Source: Maribacter sp. ACAM166
GTDB lineage: Bacteria; Bacteroidota; Bacteroidia; Flavobacteriales; Flavobacteriaceae
Direction: 5' to 3'
Length of the DNA stretch: 57,281 nucleotides
Assembly (NCBI RefSeq): GCF_005771495.1
Contig: NZ_VAUW01000028.1
Location: 1-57,281 of the forward strand
Part shown: piece by piece, positions 17,725 through 26,631 of the stretch
Layout of the letters: every line of letters begins with the position of its first letter
Numbering within the stretch: the stretch's first letter is position 1
Notes under the pieces: generated by a model
The model's database searches: none
Told to the model about the DNA's origin: nothing
What the model saw: the letters and a program-made list of their open reading frames with translations, nothing else
Program-made: the position numbers and the translations under genes

Positions 17725-18972
17725 CTATTTATGCTTATCGTAGACCAAATTCCCATCCTTCCATACCATACAAGGCTTTAAGTTGCCCTGGTTGTAAAGA
17801 ATGTCTTGATAGTTATCGCTGTGAAAGACACCAAAATCAGCAAGAAGTCCTTCCGCTAATTTTCCACGATCCGAAAGGTTCAGGGCAGCCGCCGCTCTAT
17901 ACGTAATTCCTGCAAGTACCTCTGCATTCGTTAGTTTTTGGAAAGTACCCAAGATGCTGGCTTGGGTCAACAAATCGCCCATTGGGGCAGAACCTGGGTT
18001 GTGGTCACTAGCAATGGCGAGTGAGCCACCTGCATCTAATAATTTACGTGCAGGAGTGAAATCACAGCCCAAACCTATGGAAGCTCCTGGTAATGCAACG
18101 GCTATAGTAGTACTATTTGCTAATAAGACTACTTCATTTTCAGTACTTGCTTCCAAATGATCCGCACTTACTGCATTATGATCTACAGCAACTTTGCTTC
18201 CACCCGGTGTAAATTGATCGGCATGTACGGTGATGTCAAATCCCATTTTAGTTGCTTTTTCAAAATAGGCTTTAATGTCTTTGGATGAAAATGCACTCTC
18301 TTCAATGAATGCATCAATACGGTTTGCTAGTTTTTCCGCTTTGAGAATAGGGAATAAACCTTCAGCTATTTCAGCTAGGTATGCAGTTTCTGTGCCTAAA
18401 AAATCTTTGGGTAACATATGTGCGGCTAAGCAGGTCGGTATTAAATCTGGCAAAGTGCTACAGTTGGCATTCTTGATTGCCCGTAACATTTTTAATTCTT
18501 CTTCTACCGTTAGCCCATAACCACTTTTTACTTCTATCGTAGTAGTGCCATTTTTGAGATGACGATTAGCTCTTTTTATAGTATTTTTCGTCAATTCTTC
18601 TTGAGTGGCCATTCTAGTTTGAGTGACCGTGTCCCAGATACCTCCACCTGAATGTGCAATTTCTAAATAGGTTTTACCGGCATTTCGCATGGCATAATCC
18701 TTCGCACGTGAACCTCCAAAGCAGATATGGGTATGTGCATCTATAAAACCCGGTACGCAAACATGATTGCCTTTTAAAAGTATCGTTTCTTCAGGATTAA
18801 TCTCTGCTTGTAAGTTTTGAAAATTTCCAATCGCCACAATAACGGAATCTTTTATCAAGATACCGCCATCAGGTATAATCTGCAATTCGCTATCCTTTAT
18901 GGCACCTTTTAAAGGGAGCCCGGTCATGGGTATAATTTGTTTGAAAGGGCCTATTAAAGTTGTTTTTTCCAT
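17725..18972 (-). CDS. hutI: Imidazolonepropionase
   Basis: A metal-dependent amidohydrolase of 415 aa that opens the imidazolone ring of 4-imidazolone-5-propionate to give N-formimidoylglutamate. The metal-binding HxH lies in FIDAHTHICFGG. Further ligand segments are TVHADQFTPGGSKVA and LAIASDHNPGSAP, and the family-specific GGGIWDTVTQTR is present. It begins 4 bp after the hutH stop codon, so the two are tightly coupled. Length is normal. Confidence 0.95.
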   Translation of the reverse strand: MEKTTLIGPFKQIIPMTGLPLKGAIKDSELQIIPDGGILIKDSVIVAIGNFQNLQAEINPEETILLKGNHVCVPGFIDAHTHICFGGSRAKDYAMRNAGKTYLEIAHSGGGIWDTVTQTRMATQEELTKNTIKRANRHLKNGTTTIEVKSGYGLTVEEELKMLRAIKNANCSTLPDLIPTCLAAHMLPKDFLGTETAYLAEIAEGLFPILKAEKLANRIDAFIEESAFSSKDIKAYFEKATKMGFDITVHADQFTPGGSKVAVDHNAVSADHLEASTENEVVLLANSTTIAVALPGASIGLGCDFTPARKLLDAGGSLAIASDHNPGSAPMGDLLTQASILGTFQKLTNAEVLAGITYRAAAALNLSDRGKLAEGLLADFGVFHSDNYQDILYNQGNLKPCMVWKDGNLVYDKHK

Positions 18973-18976
18973 AGAT

Positions 18977-20551
18977 TCAATATACTTCGAATTCAGTTGA
19001 AAAGTTAGTTTTTAATGATATGTTATGTTCTTTTTGAACACGTTCTACAACATTGATGATTGTCTTATTCTGAATCATTTCTATTCCTTTTTCAATATCG
19101 TCTGCAAAAACGCGATCTTTTTTAGCAAATGCTACTTGTTCTCGTACAGCGTTATGCACCTCATCTAAAAAGACACCAGATTTTAATGGCTTTCGGAACT
19201 CAAATGCCTGTGCTGCTGTCAGCAGTTCAATAGCTAATATTTTCTGAACATTACCAATGACCTGTAATGCTTTTCTAGCGCCTATTGAGCCCATACTTAC
19301 ATGGTCTTCTTGACCAAGGGATGTCGGAATACTATCTGCGCTTGATGGAAAACAGAGTCCTTTGTTTTCACTTGCTAAAGCTGCCGTTGTATACTGTAAA
19401 ATCATGTAACCCGAATTAATACCGGTATCGCTCATCAGTAATTTAGGAACTCCAGGACTATTTCCTTCCAAGGCCAAATAAATTCTTCTATCTGAAATAT
19501 TACCTAATTCGGACGCTGCCAAACATGCATAATCTAAGGCCATAGCCAATGGCTGTCCATGAAAATTACCACCACTAATGGTCAATTCTTCATCTATGAT
19601 AACCGGGTTGTCTGTTACTGAATTCAATTCAACTTCTAATAATTCTTTCAAATGCAACCAAGCGGTTCGGGAAGCGCCATGTACTTGTGGAATACATCGA
19701 ATGGAGTAGGGGTCCTGTACTTTTTCACAATCAATGTGATCCTCCATTATTTCAGAACCTTTCAATAATTTTTTAACGCGTTTAGCAACATGAACATTGC
19801 CTTTGAACGGTCGCAGTGCATGAAGTTCATTGTAAAATGGTTTCACCGAACCTTGTAACCCTTCAATCATCATGGCACCTATAATATCGGCCTGAGCCAA
19901 TAAGGAGTGAAGTTCGGCAACAACCTTCACTCCGTGTGCGGCGATAAATTGTGTGCCATTAATTAGCGCTAACCCTTCCTTTGGGCCAAGAGGTATAGCT
20001 TCGAGTCCAGTTTGCTCGAACAAGGTTGCAGTGGTAATTTTTTCACCCTTAAACTCAACTTTGCCCAGACCTATAAGCGGTAGAAATAGATGGGACAGGG
20101 GAGCCAAATCACCTGATGCACCAACAGATCCTTGGGAAGGCACCACAGGGATAGCGTCGTTTTCTATATGCCAAATAATCCGTTTTAAAGTTTTTAGGGC
20201 AATTCCTGAAAATCCTTTAGCCAGCGATTGGACTTTAAGAATTAACATCAATTTCGCTATGTCTTTCGCTATTGGGTTACCTACCCCTACACTATGACTT
20301 TGAAGGATGTTGGTCTGTAATATATGGGTTTTAGATTTTGAAATTTTGGTTGTACATAATGGTCCAAAACCAGTATTAATACCATACACCGGATGCCCCT
20401 TGTCTACTATCTTTTGAACAATGGTCCAACTTTTTGCTATTTTTTGCTGAGTTTCATCAGAAAGGATAATGGAAATTTTACCATTTGCAATTTCTAAAGC
20501 TTTCCCGGCAGTAAGCCAATCCTCACCTAATTTAAATGCCTGTTCACTCAT
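18977..20551 (-). CDS. hutH: Histidine ammonia-lyase
   Basis: Histidase (524 aa) deaminates L-histidine to trans-urocanate and ammonia, the entry step of the pathway. The Ala-Ser-Gly triad that cyclises to the MIO electrophile is at residues 145-147 (GSVGASGDLAPL). The catalytic tyrosine lies in YGINTGFG near residue 56. Other family blocks are GTQFIAAHG, DNPVI with GGNFHGQP, and QEDHVSMGS. It is the first gene of the minus-strand hut transcript and faces the LysR regulator across 84 bp. Confidence 0.96.
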   Translation of the reverse strand: MSEQAFKLGEDWLTAGKALEIANGKISIILSDETQQKIAKSWTIVQKIVDKGHPVYGINTGFGPLCTTKISKSKTHILQTNILQSHSVGVGNPIAKDIAKLMLILKVQSLAKGFSGIALKTLKRIIWHIENDAIPVVPSQGSVGASGDLAPLSHLFLPLIGLGKVEFKGEKITTATLFEQTGLEAIPLGPKEGLALINGTQFIAAHGVKVVAELHSLLAQADIIGAMMIEGLQGSVKPFYNELHALRPFKGNVHVAKRVKKLLKGSEIMEDHIDCEKVQDPYSIRCIPQVHGASRTAWLHLKELLEVELNSVTDNPVIIDEELTISGGNFHGQPLAMALDYACLAASELGNISDRRIYLALEGNSPGVPKLLMSDTGINSGYMILQYTTAALASENKGLCFPSSADSIPTSLGQEDHVSMGSIGARKALQVIGNVQKILAIELLTAAQAFEFRKPLKSGVFLDEVHNAVREQVAFAKKDRVFADDIEKGIEMIQNKTIINVVERVQKEHNISLKTNFSTEFEVY

Positions 20552-20594
20552 AGCTTTGACGTCTCTAGATTTGAATTAAAATTAATACCTATTT

Positions 20595-20614
20595 TTGATA
20601 ATTACCAATATCAA
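20595..20614. promoter_or_regulatory. LysR-type operator dyad between hutH and lysR
   Basis: TTGATA and TATCAA form a perfect inverted repeat with an 8-bp spacer, containing the T-N11-A core expected of LysR-family binding sites. It lies midway in the 84-bp divergent region, 44 bp from the hutH start and 22 bp from the regulator start, so it could control both. The LysR protein encoded beside it is the obvious ligand; histidine or urocanate as co-inducer is inference. Confidence 0.6.
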
Positions 20615-20635
20615 TAGTATCATCAATTCATAACT

Positions 20636-21529
20636 ATGAGTAATCAAATAGAATTGCGTCACTTTACTTATTTTCTTGCCGTTGCAGAGGAATTGCATTT
20701 TAGAAAAGCTGCTGAAAAATTATTCATCTCCCAACCCGGATTAAGTAGACAGATTAGGCAAATGGAAGAAATTTTAGAAACACAATTATTCGAACGTACT
20801 AAGAAAAAGGTATCTCTTACACCAGCAGGTCATTACTTAAAGAAAGAAGTTGAATTCGTTTTTAATCATTTAGAAAAGGTTGAACGGCAATTAAAATTAA
20901 TTAGTGACGGAAATAGTGGGGAATTACGGATTGGGTTTTTAGGTTCGGCAATGCAAGAGGTGATTCCTAAATTATTGTTGAAAATAAAGGACGCCTACCC
21001 AAAAGTGAAGACATCTTTAGAGGAACTTGCAAATTTCGCACAAGTAGATGCCGTCTTGAACGACCAATTGGATATGGGTTTTGTACGTGTTTCTCGCGTT
21101 CCAAGTACATTATCAATGAAAACCGTTTTCAAGGATACATTTTCGTTGGTGCTGCCAGAACGATATCCATTACTTACTAGAGAATTTAAAGGAATACATC
21201 AATTTGTAAATGATGATTTTATACTTTTTAGCAAAGCCTATAGTCCATTGTATTATGATACAATAATGAGCATTTGTCAAGATGCAGGATTCACACCTAA
21301 AGTCTCACATAAATCGGTTCATGCGCATACTATTTTTAAGTTGGTAGAGAATCATATGGGCATCGCTATAGTACCAACAGCATTACAGAACGGTTTTCAA
21401 ATGCGTGTAAAGTTTATAGAACTTAAAAATATTCCTCAGCGTGCAGAACTTTCGGTTATCTGGAAGAAGGAACATACGAATCCGGTTTTGAAAAACTGCA
21501 TACAATTGTTGTTAGGAGATAGTGATTAG
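20636..21529 (+). CDS. LysR-family transcriptional regulator of the hut genes
   Basis: A 297-aa LysR-type regulator. Residues 1-60 hold the winged helix-turn-helix (LRHFTYFLAVAEELHFRKAAEKLFISQPGLSRQIRQME), followed by a linker helix and an effector-binding domain with two alpha/beta lobes, including SGELRIGFLGSAMQE and ENHMGIAIVPTAL. It is transcribed divergently from hutH and a LysR-type dyad lies between the two, so it is most likely the local activator of histidine degradation. Bacteroidota lack the Gram-negative HutC/NAC arrangement, making this a plausible alternative regulator. Confidence 0.85.
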   Translation: MSNQIELRHFTYFLAVAEELHFRKAAEKLFISQPGLSRQIRQMEEILETQLFERTKKKVSLTPAGHYLKKEVEFVFNHLEKVERQLKLISDGNSGELRIGFLGSAMQEVIPKLLLKIKDAYPKVKTSLEELANFAQVDAVLNDQLDMGFVRVSRVPSTLSMKTVFKDTFSLVLPERYPLLTREFKGIHQFVNDDFILFSKAYSPLYYDTIMSICQDAGFTPKVSHKSVHAHTIFKLVENHMGIAIVPTALQNGFQMRVKFIELKNIPQRAELSVIWKKEHTNPVLKNCIQLLLGDSD

Positions 21530-21635
21530 TGACAAACAGAACGTATTTAGTGCTTAAATTTTTAAAAAATAAGCTTTTTGTTAGGAGTCAGGAGCTACGA
21601 ACTAAGAGTGTATTAAATTCTTAATTTTGTAAACA

Positions 21636-21703
21636 CCATCAACCATCAACCATCAACCATCAACCATCAACCATCAACCATCAACCATCAACCATCAACC
21701 ATC
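21636..21703. repeat. CCATCAA heptanucleotide tandem repeat
   Basis: Nine perfect copies of CCATCAA plus a partial CCATC lie in uninterrupted tandem. The array ends 37 bp before the start codon of the nitroreductase gene, inside its likely promoter region or 5' leader. Seven-base units in a non-coding location can change promoter spacing if copies are gained or lost by slippage. Confidence 0.95.
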
Positions 21704-21740
21704 GCGAAGAACTAACAATGAATAACGAACAAAATTAGAT

Positions 21741-22298
21741 ATGATATTTGAAATTATAAAGAAAAGACGATCAATATTTCCGGCACAATATGATGATACT
21801 CCTATTGCACAAACCGATATTGAAAAGGTGCTTGAAGCGGCTAATTGGGCTCCAACCCATAAGTGCACTGAACCTTGGCGCTTTAAGGTAATACAAGGTG
21901 ATGCCAAAAGGCGTTTAGGAACATTTTTATCTAAAAAATACAAGGAAGTAGACCCTAGGCCTAAGGCGATAAAAATTAAAAAACTACAAGAAAACCCACA
22001 AAGAGCAGGAGCTGTCATTGCGATTTGTATGCAGCGTGATACGAAGGAATCTTTACCTGAATGGGAGGAGGTTGCTGCAGTTTCAATGGCAGTACAGAAT
22101 ATGTGGCTTTTATGTACTGAAATGGGTATAGGTTGTTATTGGTCTTCACCCGGACTCATAAAATACGTGAATGAATTTTTCACCTTGGCGGATGGTGAAA
22201 AATGTTTGGGATTCTTTTATATGGGAAATTTTGATGGAGAACTTCCAGAAGGAAAACGAAACCCTATAGCAGCTAAAACAGATTGGATTAACGAATAA
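21741..22298 (+). CDS. Nitroreductase family protein
   Basis: An FMN-dependent nitroreductase-fold oxidoreductase of 185 aa. The N-terminal KKRRSIFPAQYDDTPIAQTDIEKVLEAANWAPTHKCTEPWRF is the FMN phosphate-binding and substrate region, with the conserved R-R-S and PTHK-x-PWRF. The later GIGCYWSSPGLIKY contributes to the dimer interface. The single-domain size matches the YdjA/NfnB-like small class. The physiological substrate is unknown. It converges with the DUF456 gene, with only 2 bp between their stop codons. Confidence 0.85.
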   Translation: MIFEIIKKRRSIFPAQYDDTPIAQTDIEKVLEAANWAPTHKCTEPWRFKVIQGDAKRRLGTFLSKKYKEVDPRPKAIKIKKLQENPQRAGAVIAICMQRDTKESLPEWEEVAAVSMAVQNMWLLCTEMGIGCYWSSPGLIKYVNEFFTLADGEKCLGFFYMGNFDGELPEGKRNPIAAKTDWINE

Positions 22299-22300
22299 GT

Positions 22301-22816
22301 TTAGTCAAAGAAAGGAAACAGGGCAGCTTTGTGTTGCCATGCTTTCGAAATGAACAAGCCTAGAAAAACGATAGTGACCATAAACTTTAAAAAAGTACCG
22401 GTCAAAAATCCTAAGAATGAACCAAAAGCCGCTTTCGTAGCGGTTTTTTTGTCCGCTTTATTTAATAATTCACCAACCAATGCACCAATAAAAGGCCAAA
22501 TAATAATACCGAAAGGCCCTAGAACAGGAAAGATTAGTGCTACAACCAAACCTATCGTAGTGCCGATTACACCAGCACGTGTACCTCCGAATTTTTTAGT
22601 TCCTATGGCAGGGATAATATAATCCAAGGCAAAAACTATTAGCGCAATAGCTAAAGTGATGCCTAAGAATACCCAATTCATTGTAATTACACTGGTAGAA
22701 TGAAGCAAAAGCAGCCCAACCCAACTTATCGGCGGTCCGGGTAAAATAGGCAAAAAGCTACCTAGTATGCCTACAAGCATTAAAATAAAACCAAGTACGA
22801 GTAAGAATATATCCAT
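22301..22816 (-). CDS. DUF456 domain membrane protein
   Basis: A 171-aa protein with about four to five hydrophobic segments. The glycine- and proline-rich LVGILGSFLPILPGPPISWVGLLLL and the GTKKFGGTRAGVIGTTIGLVVAL region match DUF456, a family of small membrane proteins with glycine-zipper-like motifs. The molecular role is not established. Monocistronic, convergent with the nitroreductase. Confidence 0.8.
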   Translation of the reverse strand: MDIFLLVLGFILMLVGILGSFLPILPGPPISWVGLLLLHSTSVITMNWVFLGITLAIALIVFALDYIIPAIGTKKFGGTRAGVIGTTIGLVVALIFPVLGPFGIIIWPFIGALVGELLNKADKKTATKAAFGSFLGFLTGTFLKFMVTIVFLGLFISKAWQHKAALFPFFD

Positions 22817-22892
22817 TGTTTAAAGTAACTGTAGTTGTTTAGACTAAGATAGCGTTCAAAAGTTACAGTGAGATTCATAAATATTATTTTTT

Positions 22893-22908
22893 AACTAAAT
22901 ATTTAGTT
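22893..22908. promoter_or_regulatory. Palindromic operator upstream of blaI-like gene
   Basis: AACTAAATATTTAGTT is a perfect 16-bp palindrome ending 2 bp before the regulator's start codon. BlaI/MecI repressors bind dyads overlapping their own promoters, so autoregulation is the natural reading. The sequence differs from the TCTACA/TGTAGA boxes upstream of the second BlaI gene at 46.5 kb. Confidence 0.6.
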
Positions 22909-22910
22909 GA

Positions 22911-23303
22911 ATGAAGCAGTTAACAAAAGCAGAAGAAGAGGTAATGCAATTATTATGGAAATTACAGAAATGTAATGTTGCGTCTATCTTAGAACAGTTG
23001 CCGAAACCAAAACCGGCATATAATACGGTTTCTACGATAGTAAGAATTTTAGAAAGCAAGGGTTTTGTAGATCACGAGCAAGAAGGAAAAGGGTATCTAT
23101 ATTTTCCATTGGTGCAGAAGTCAGATTACAGTAATCAGTCCATCAATAAATTGGTTGACAATTATTTTCAAGGGTCATTTAAAAGTATGGTGTCTTTTTT
23201 CATGAAGAAGAACGATATGAGCCTTTCTGAACTAGAGTCGGTAATGAAGGAAATTAAAAAAGCTGCCGAACCGGTAGAGGTAAATACTAAAACAGAAGAC
23301 TAA
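22911..23303 (+). CDS. BlaI/MecI/CopY family repressor
   Basis: A 130-aa winged-helix repressor. The N-terminal domain (LTKAEEEVMQLLWKLQKCNVASILEQLPKPKPAYNTVSTIVRILESKGFV) is the DNA-binding part and the C-terminal helix pair (from about residue 75) is for dimerisation. In the classical system an M56 sensor protease triggers removal of BlaI; the M56 gene starts 11 bp downstream, so the pair forms one module. Here the partner is interrupted by a stop codon, which may leave the repressor without its sensor. Confidence 0.88.
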   Translation: MKQLTKAEEEVMQLLWKLQKCNVASILEQLPKPKPAYNTVSTIVRILESKGFVDHEQEGKGYLYFPLVQKSDYSNQSINKLVDNYFQGSFKSMVSFFMKKNDMSLSELESVMKEIKKAAEPVEVNTKTED

Positions 23304-23314
23304 TTCAAGATCAA

Positions 23315-24082
23315 ATGATACAATACATTCTTGAGTGCATCGCCTTTCAATTATTATTTTTGGTCATTTATGACTTTTTCCTAAAAAAGGAAACCTTCTT
23401 TCAATTGAACAGAGTGTATTTGTTAGGCACTTATGTGCTCTCCATAATTCTGCCTTGGGTAAAAATTGAAGCATTTAAGCAACAAGTACCAAAGACTTTT
23501 GCTGGGTATCCTGATTTTTTATGGAATTTAAGTGGACAAGTGGTTTCAGTTGAAGTAATGGATACTAATGTTTTTCAACTATCATGGTATATGGTCGTTT
23601 TTTATGCAGGAATGTTTGTCGCCACGGTATTGTTCGGTTTAAAATTGAGACAATTATATCTACTTAGAGAAAGTGGTAAGAAAATTCGGTATGCTAATTT
23701 TACTCAAGTCATCATAGAAAATAGTTCACTGGCTTTTTCCTTTTTCAAATCAATCTTCATTGGTGATAAGGTGTTGAAAATGAAACATAATACCATTATT
23801 GAACATGAACTGGTACATATAAAACAGGGTCATACTTGGGATCTTCTATTCTTTGAATTGATGCGTATTGTAGGTTGGTTTAATCCATTAGTATACGTGT
23901 ATCAAAATCGTACTGCAGAATTACACGAATATACTGCTGATGCCCAAGTTGCTAAAGAGCATAAATCTGAACATTATCAGCAGTTATTATCACAAGTATT
24001 TCAAACTGAACAAATATCATTCATCAATCAGTTTTTCACACAATCATTAATCAAAAAACGAATCGTTATGTTACAAAAATAA
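23315..24082 (+). CDS. M56 (BlaR1-like) metallopeptidase, 5' part of split gene
   Basis: A membrane-embedded zinc protease of the BlaR1/MecR1 M56 family. Several transmembrane helices are followed by the zinc motif HELVHIKQGH (first histidine near residue 164) and VGWFNPLVYVYQNRTAELHEYTADAQV with the third ligand region. The ORF stops at a TAA (24080-24082) directly after KKRIVMLQK, exactly where family members normally continue with a short basic linker, a final membrane segment and C-terminal TonB-like domains. Those parts are present in the same frame directly downstream, so a single substitution (for example TCA to TAA) has split one gene. The protease domain itself is complete. Confidence 0.8.
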   Translation: MIQYILECIAFQLLFLVIYDFFLKKETFFQLNRVYLLGTYVLSIILPWVKIEAFKQQVPKTFAGYPDFLWNLSGQVVSVEVMDTNVFQLSWYMVVFYAGMFVATVLFGLKLRQLYLLRESGKKIRYANFTQVIIENSSLAFSFFKSIFIGDKVLKMKHNTIIEHELVHIKQGHTWDLLFFELMRIVGWFNPLVYVYQNRTAELHEYTADAQVAKEHKSEHYQQLLSQVFQTEQISFINQFFTQSLIKKRIVMLQK

Positions 24083-24955
24083 AAATCAAAGAAAATCTGG
24101 CAATTAAAGTATTTGCTATTAGTGCCTATGGTACTGGGAATGTTGTTTTACACTAGTTGTGAGTTGGAATCAAAAACCGTAGATGGCTCATTTAATGAGA
24201 CAAAACTGAAGGTAGGTTCTGGTATTAATTTTTCTGTTGTAGATGAAGCACCGGTATTTCCTGGGTGTGAGAATGTTGAAGATAAAAGAGCTTGTTTTAA
24301 TGAAAAAATACAAAAGCATATAAGTAAGAATTTTTCTTATCCTGAGGAAGCTCAAAAAGCTGGAATAGAAGGTAGAGTAAATGTGATGTTTTTGATTGAC
24401 GAGAATGGTATTGTTGCTGACTTAAGAATGAGAGGGCCAGATGTATTGTTGGAAGATGAAGTGGAGCGCATTATAAATAGATTACCTCAAATGCAACCTG
24501 CTAAACAAAATGGAAAGGTAATCAGTATACCTTATTCTATTCCAATAGTATTTAAATTGGATGATTCTGAAATCACAAACGTGCAATCAAAAAACTATGA
24601 TATTGAAGGAGAGTTTGCTTTTGCTATAGTAGAGGAAGTCCCAATTTTCCCAGGTTGTGAAAATGTTTTCGATAAAAGGGCATGTTTTAATGAGATGATT
24701 CAAGCGCATATAAGTAAAAATTTTAATTATCCTTTAGCAGCTCAGGAGGCTGGTGTTCAGGGTAGAGTAAACGTTATGTTTATGATTACTTCTATAGGAG
24801 TTATCGATAACATAGAAATGAGAGGTCCCGATAAATTATTGGAAGATGAGGTAGAGCGTATCATTAAAAGATTGCCACAAATGACGCCCGGTAAAAATGA
24901 AGGTAAAGCGGTGAATGTTCCGTTTTCAATTCCGGTAAACTTCAAATTACAATAG
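24083..24955 (+). pseudogene. 3' part of split M56 gene: tandem TonB-like domains
   Basis: In frame with the M56 gene (start-to-start distance divisible by three), this part encodes KSKKIWQLKYLLLVPMVLGMLFYTSCE, a linker and membrane segment, then two TonB C-terminal-like domains of about 105 residues. Both copies share the pattern FPGCENV-DKRACFNE-I--HISKNF-YP, GRVNVMF and LLEDEVERII-RLPQM. No ATG begins the segment; the first usable start is TTG at 24113, which would yield a 280-residue protein opening in the membrane segment. Either it is untranslated debris, or it is made by read-through or reinitiation. The duplicated domain suggests substrate- or envelope-sensing rather than TonB energy transduction. 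Confidence 0.7.
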
Positions 24956-24967
24956 AAGTATCTTACT

Positions 24968-26107
24968 ATGAAACAACTTTTTCTTGTTGTTCTAATATTA
25001 CAACTATGTAAAGCCGAGGCGCAAACCTCGTCTTCCTCCGTTGCAGATAGTTTATATGCTACCCGTAATTATTCTAAAGCTATCAATGAATATTCGAAAA
25101 TCGGCGATGGTACGGCAGCACTCCAGATTGCAAGAAGCTACAATGCTATTCGAAATTTTGATAAGGCAATTGTTCAATATCGGTATGTGACGAATGACAA
25201 TCCGAATTTTCAATTGGCACAATTAGAGTTAGGTAAATTACTTTTAAAAGTAAAGACGTATGCGGATGCAAAATCAGTGTTTATTAACCTCATACAACTC
25301 AACAATGAAAATCCAGAATTTCAATTTTATTTAGGGGAAGCTAATAGCAATCTTGAATTATCTGATGAAAGTCTGGTTCATTATAAAAAAGCTTTGAGTT
25401 TAGATAGTACACATCTTCGAAGTCTATTTCAACTGGCAAAATATTATACCATAAAACAGGAACGGGATAGCGCTCTGAATTATATAGAAAAGGGATTACT
25501 GCTATATGAAAATGATGTAGCCATGATTAACCTTAATGCACTTGTTCTTTATAACGATTTTCAATTCAAAAATGCGATTCCCTTTTTTGAGCGAGTATTA
25601 GATTTGGGGGAGAACAAAGAGTACGTATACGAGAAGTTGGGGTATTCTTATTTTATGAATTGGGAATTTGAAAAGGCAAAACAGAACTATACCGTCTTGT
25701 TAAGTAGAGATGACAGCAATTCTCAAACGTATTTTAGTTTGGCTAGCATTTATCAGAAAGAAAAGAAATTGGATTCTGCTAAAATGTTCATTAATAAAGC
25801 TATGGAAGTGCAAAAACCAATATTTGCCGAAGGGTATAGTCGATTGGCAGATATAGCCCGTGATCAAGAGGATTTAAAAACTGCTTTGGATTATTACAAA
25901 TTGGCCCACGATAATGATGTAACAGATGCACGTATCTATTATAATATCACTACGGTATATGATCAGCTGGGCTCTGACCCAAAAAAGAAGTTAGAGTTTT
26001 ATCAAAATTTTCTGAAGCAATATCCAAACGAGCATCCATACTTTTATGAATCGGTTAGAAAACGCATTACGGAGTTAAAGGAGCAAATCCATTTTACCAA
26101 AGAATAA
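24968..26107 (+). CDS. Tetratricopeptide repeat protein, secreted
   Basis: A 379-aa protein with an N-terminal signal peptide (KQLFLVVLILQLCKAEAQT) followed by consecutive TPR-like helical pairs through most of its length, for example FDKAIVQYRYVTNDNPNFQLAQLELGKLL and FEKAKQNYTVLLSRDDSNSQTYFSLASIY. It probably acts as a periplasmic protein-interaction scaffold. It starts 12 bp after the split M56/TonB gene and so belongs to the same BlaI-controlled transcript; TPR proteins commonly follow M56-TonB genes in flavobacteria. The binding partner is unknown. Confidence 0.85.
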   Translation: MKQLFLVVLILQLCKAEAQTSSSSVADSLYATRNYSKAINEYSKIGDGTAALQIARSYNAIRNFDKAIVQYRYVTNDNPNFQLAQLELGKLLLKVKTYADAKSVFINLIQLNNENPEFQFYLGEANSNLELSDESLVHYKKALSLDSTHLRSLFQLAKYYTIKQERDSALNYIEKGLLLYENDVAMINLNALVLYNDFQFKNAIPFFERVLDLGENKEYVYEKLGYSYFMNWEFEKAKQNYTVLLSRDDSNSQTYFSLASIYQKEKKLDSAKMFINKAMEVQKPIFAEGYSRLADIARDQEDLKTALDYYKLAHDNDVTDARIYYNITTVYDQLGSDPKKKLEFYQNFLKQYPNEHPYFYESVRKRITELKEQIHFTKE

Positions 26108-26149
26108 ACTCCTCAAAAAAATCGTAATTTCACATGTAGAACAGGTGTA

Positions 26150-26626
26150 ATGAAACGATATGTATACTTTCTTATCTTAATGCTTTTAAATTCTTGTTCA
26201 TTCTTTGAATCTAAACAAAAGAGAACGCAAGAGCTTATTAATGAAGAATTACGCCATATAGATTGGAACAGTGTTGATTCGTATCCATTTTTTTATACGT
26301 GTGATGAAACGGCCAGCAAAGCAGAACAAAAAATTTGCTTTGAGGAAACATTAATAACTCATTTTCAAACAACCTTAAATGATTTTGAACTAATCCTTTC
26401 CGATAAGAAAAGTGAAACTATCTCTGTTATTTTTGTGATTGATACTACAGGGAGAATTAATGTCACCAACATAGAAAAAGATGCTTCGGTACTAAAACAA
26501 ATGCCAGAATTTGATGGCGTGATTACCCAAAGCTTAAAGAATCTTCCTAAACTTGCACCCGCTTTAAAAAGAGGGATTCCGGTAAATAGTAAATACCGTA
26601 TTCCTGTTCAATTAAATACAAATTAA
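26150..26626 (+). CDS. TonB-C-like lipoprotein, degenerate
   Basis: A 158-aa predicted lipoprotein: the signal peptide ends in LILMLLNSCS, placing the lipidated cysteine at about residue 16. The remainder resembles the TonB C-terminal-like domains of the split gene upstream: a CDE-x-KICFEE segment in place of CENV-x-ACFNE, VIFVIDTTGRI in place of VMFLIDENGIV, and a NLPKLAPALKRGIPVNSKYRIPVQL ending. The resemblance suggests it arose from a copy of that domain. Function unknown; it probably shares the upstream transcript and is followed after 5 bp by ruvC. Confidence 0.65.
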   Translation: MKRYVYFLILMLLNSCSFFESKQKRTQELINEELRHIDWNSVDSYPFFYTCDETASKAEQKICFEETLITHFQTTLNDFELILSDKKSETISVIFVIDTTGRINVTNIEKDASVLKQMPEFDGVITQSLKNLPKLAPALKRGIPVNSKYRIPVQLNTN

Positions 26627-26631
26627 GCATT

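Noticed and set aside
21636..21703. CCATCAA repeats considered as a CRISPR array
   Set aside because: Units are directly adjacent with no spacers and no cas genes nearby; this is a simple tandem repeat.
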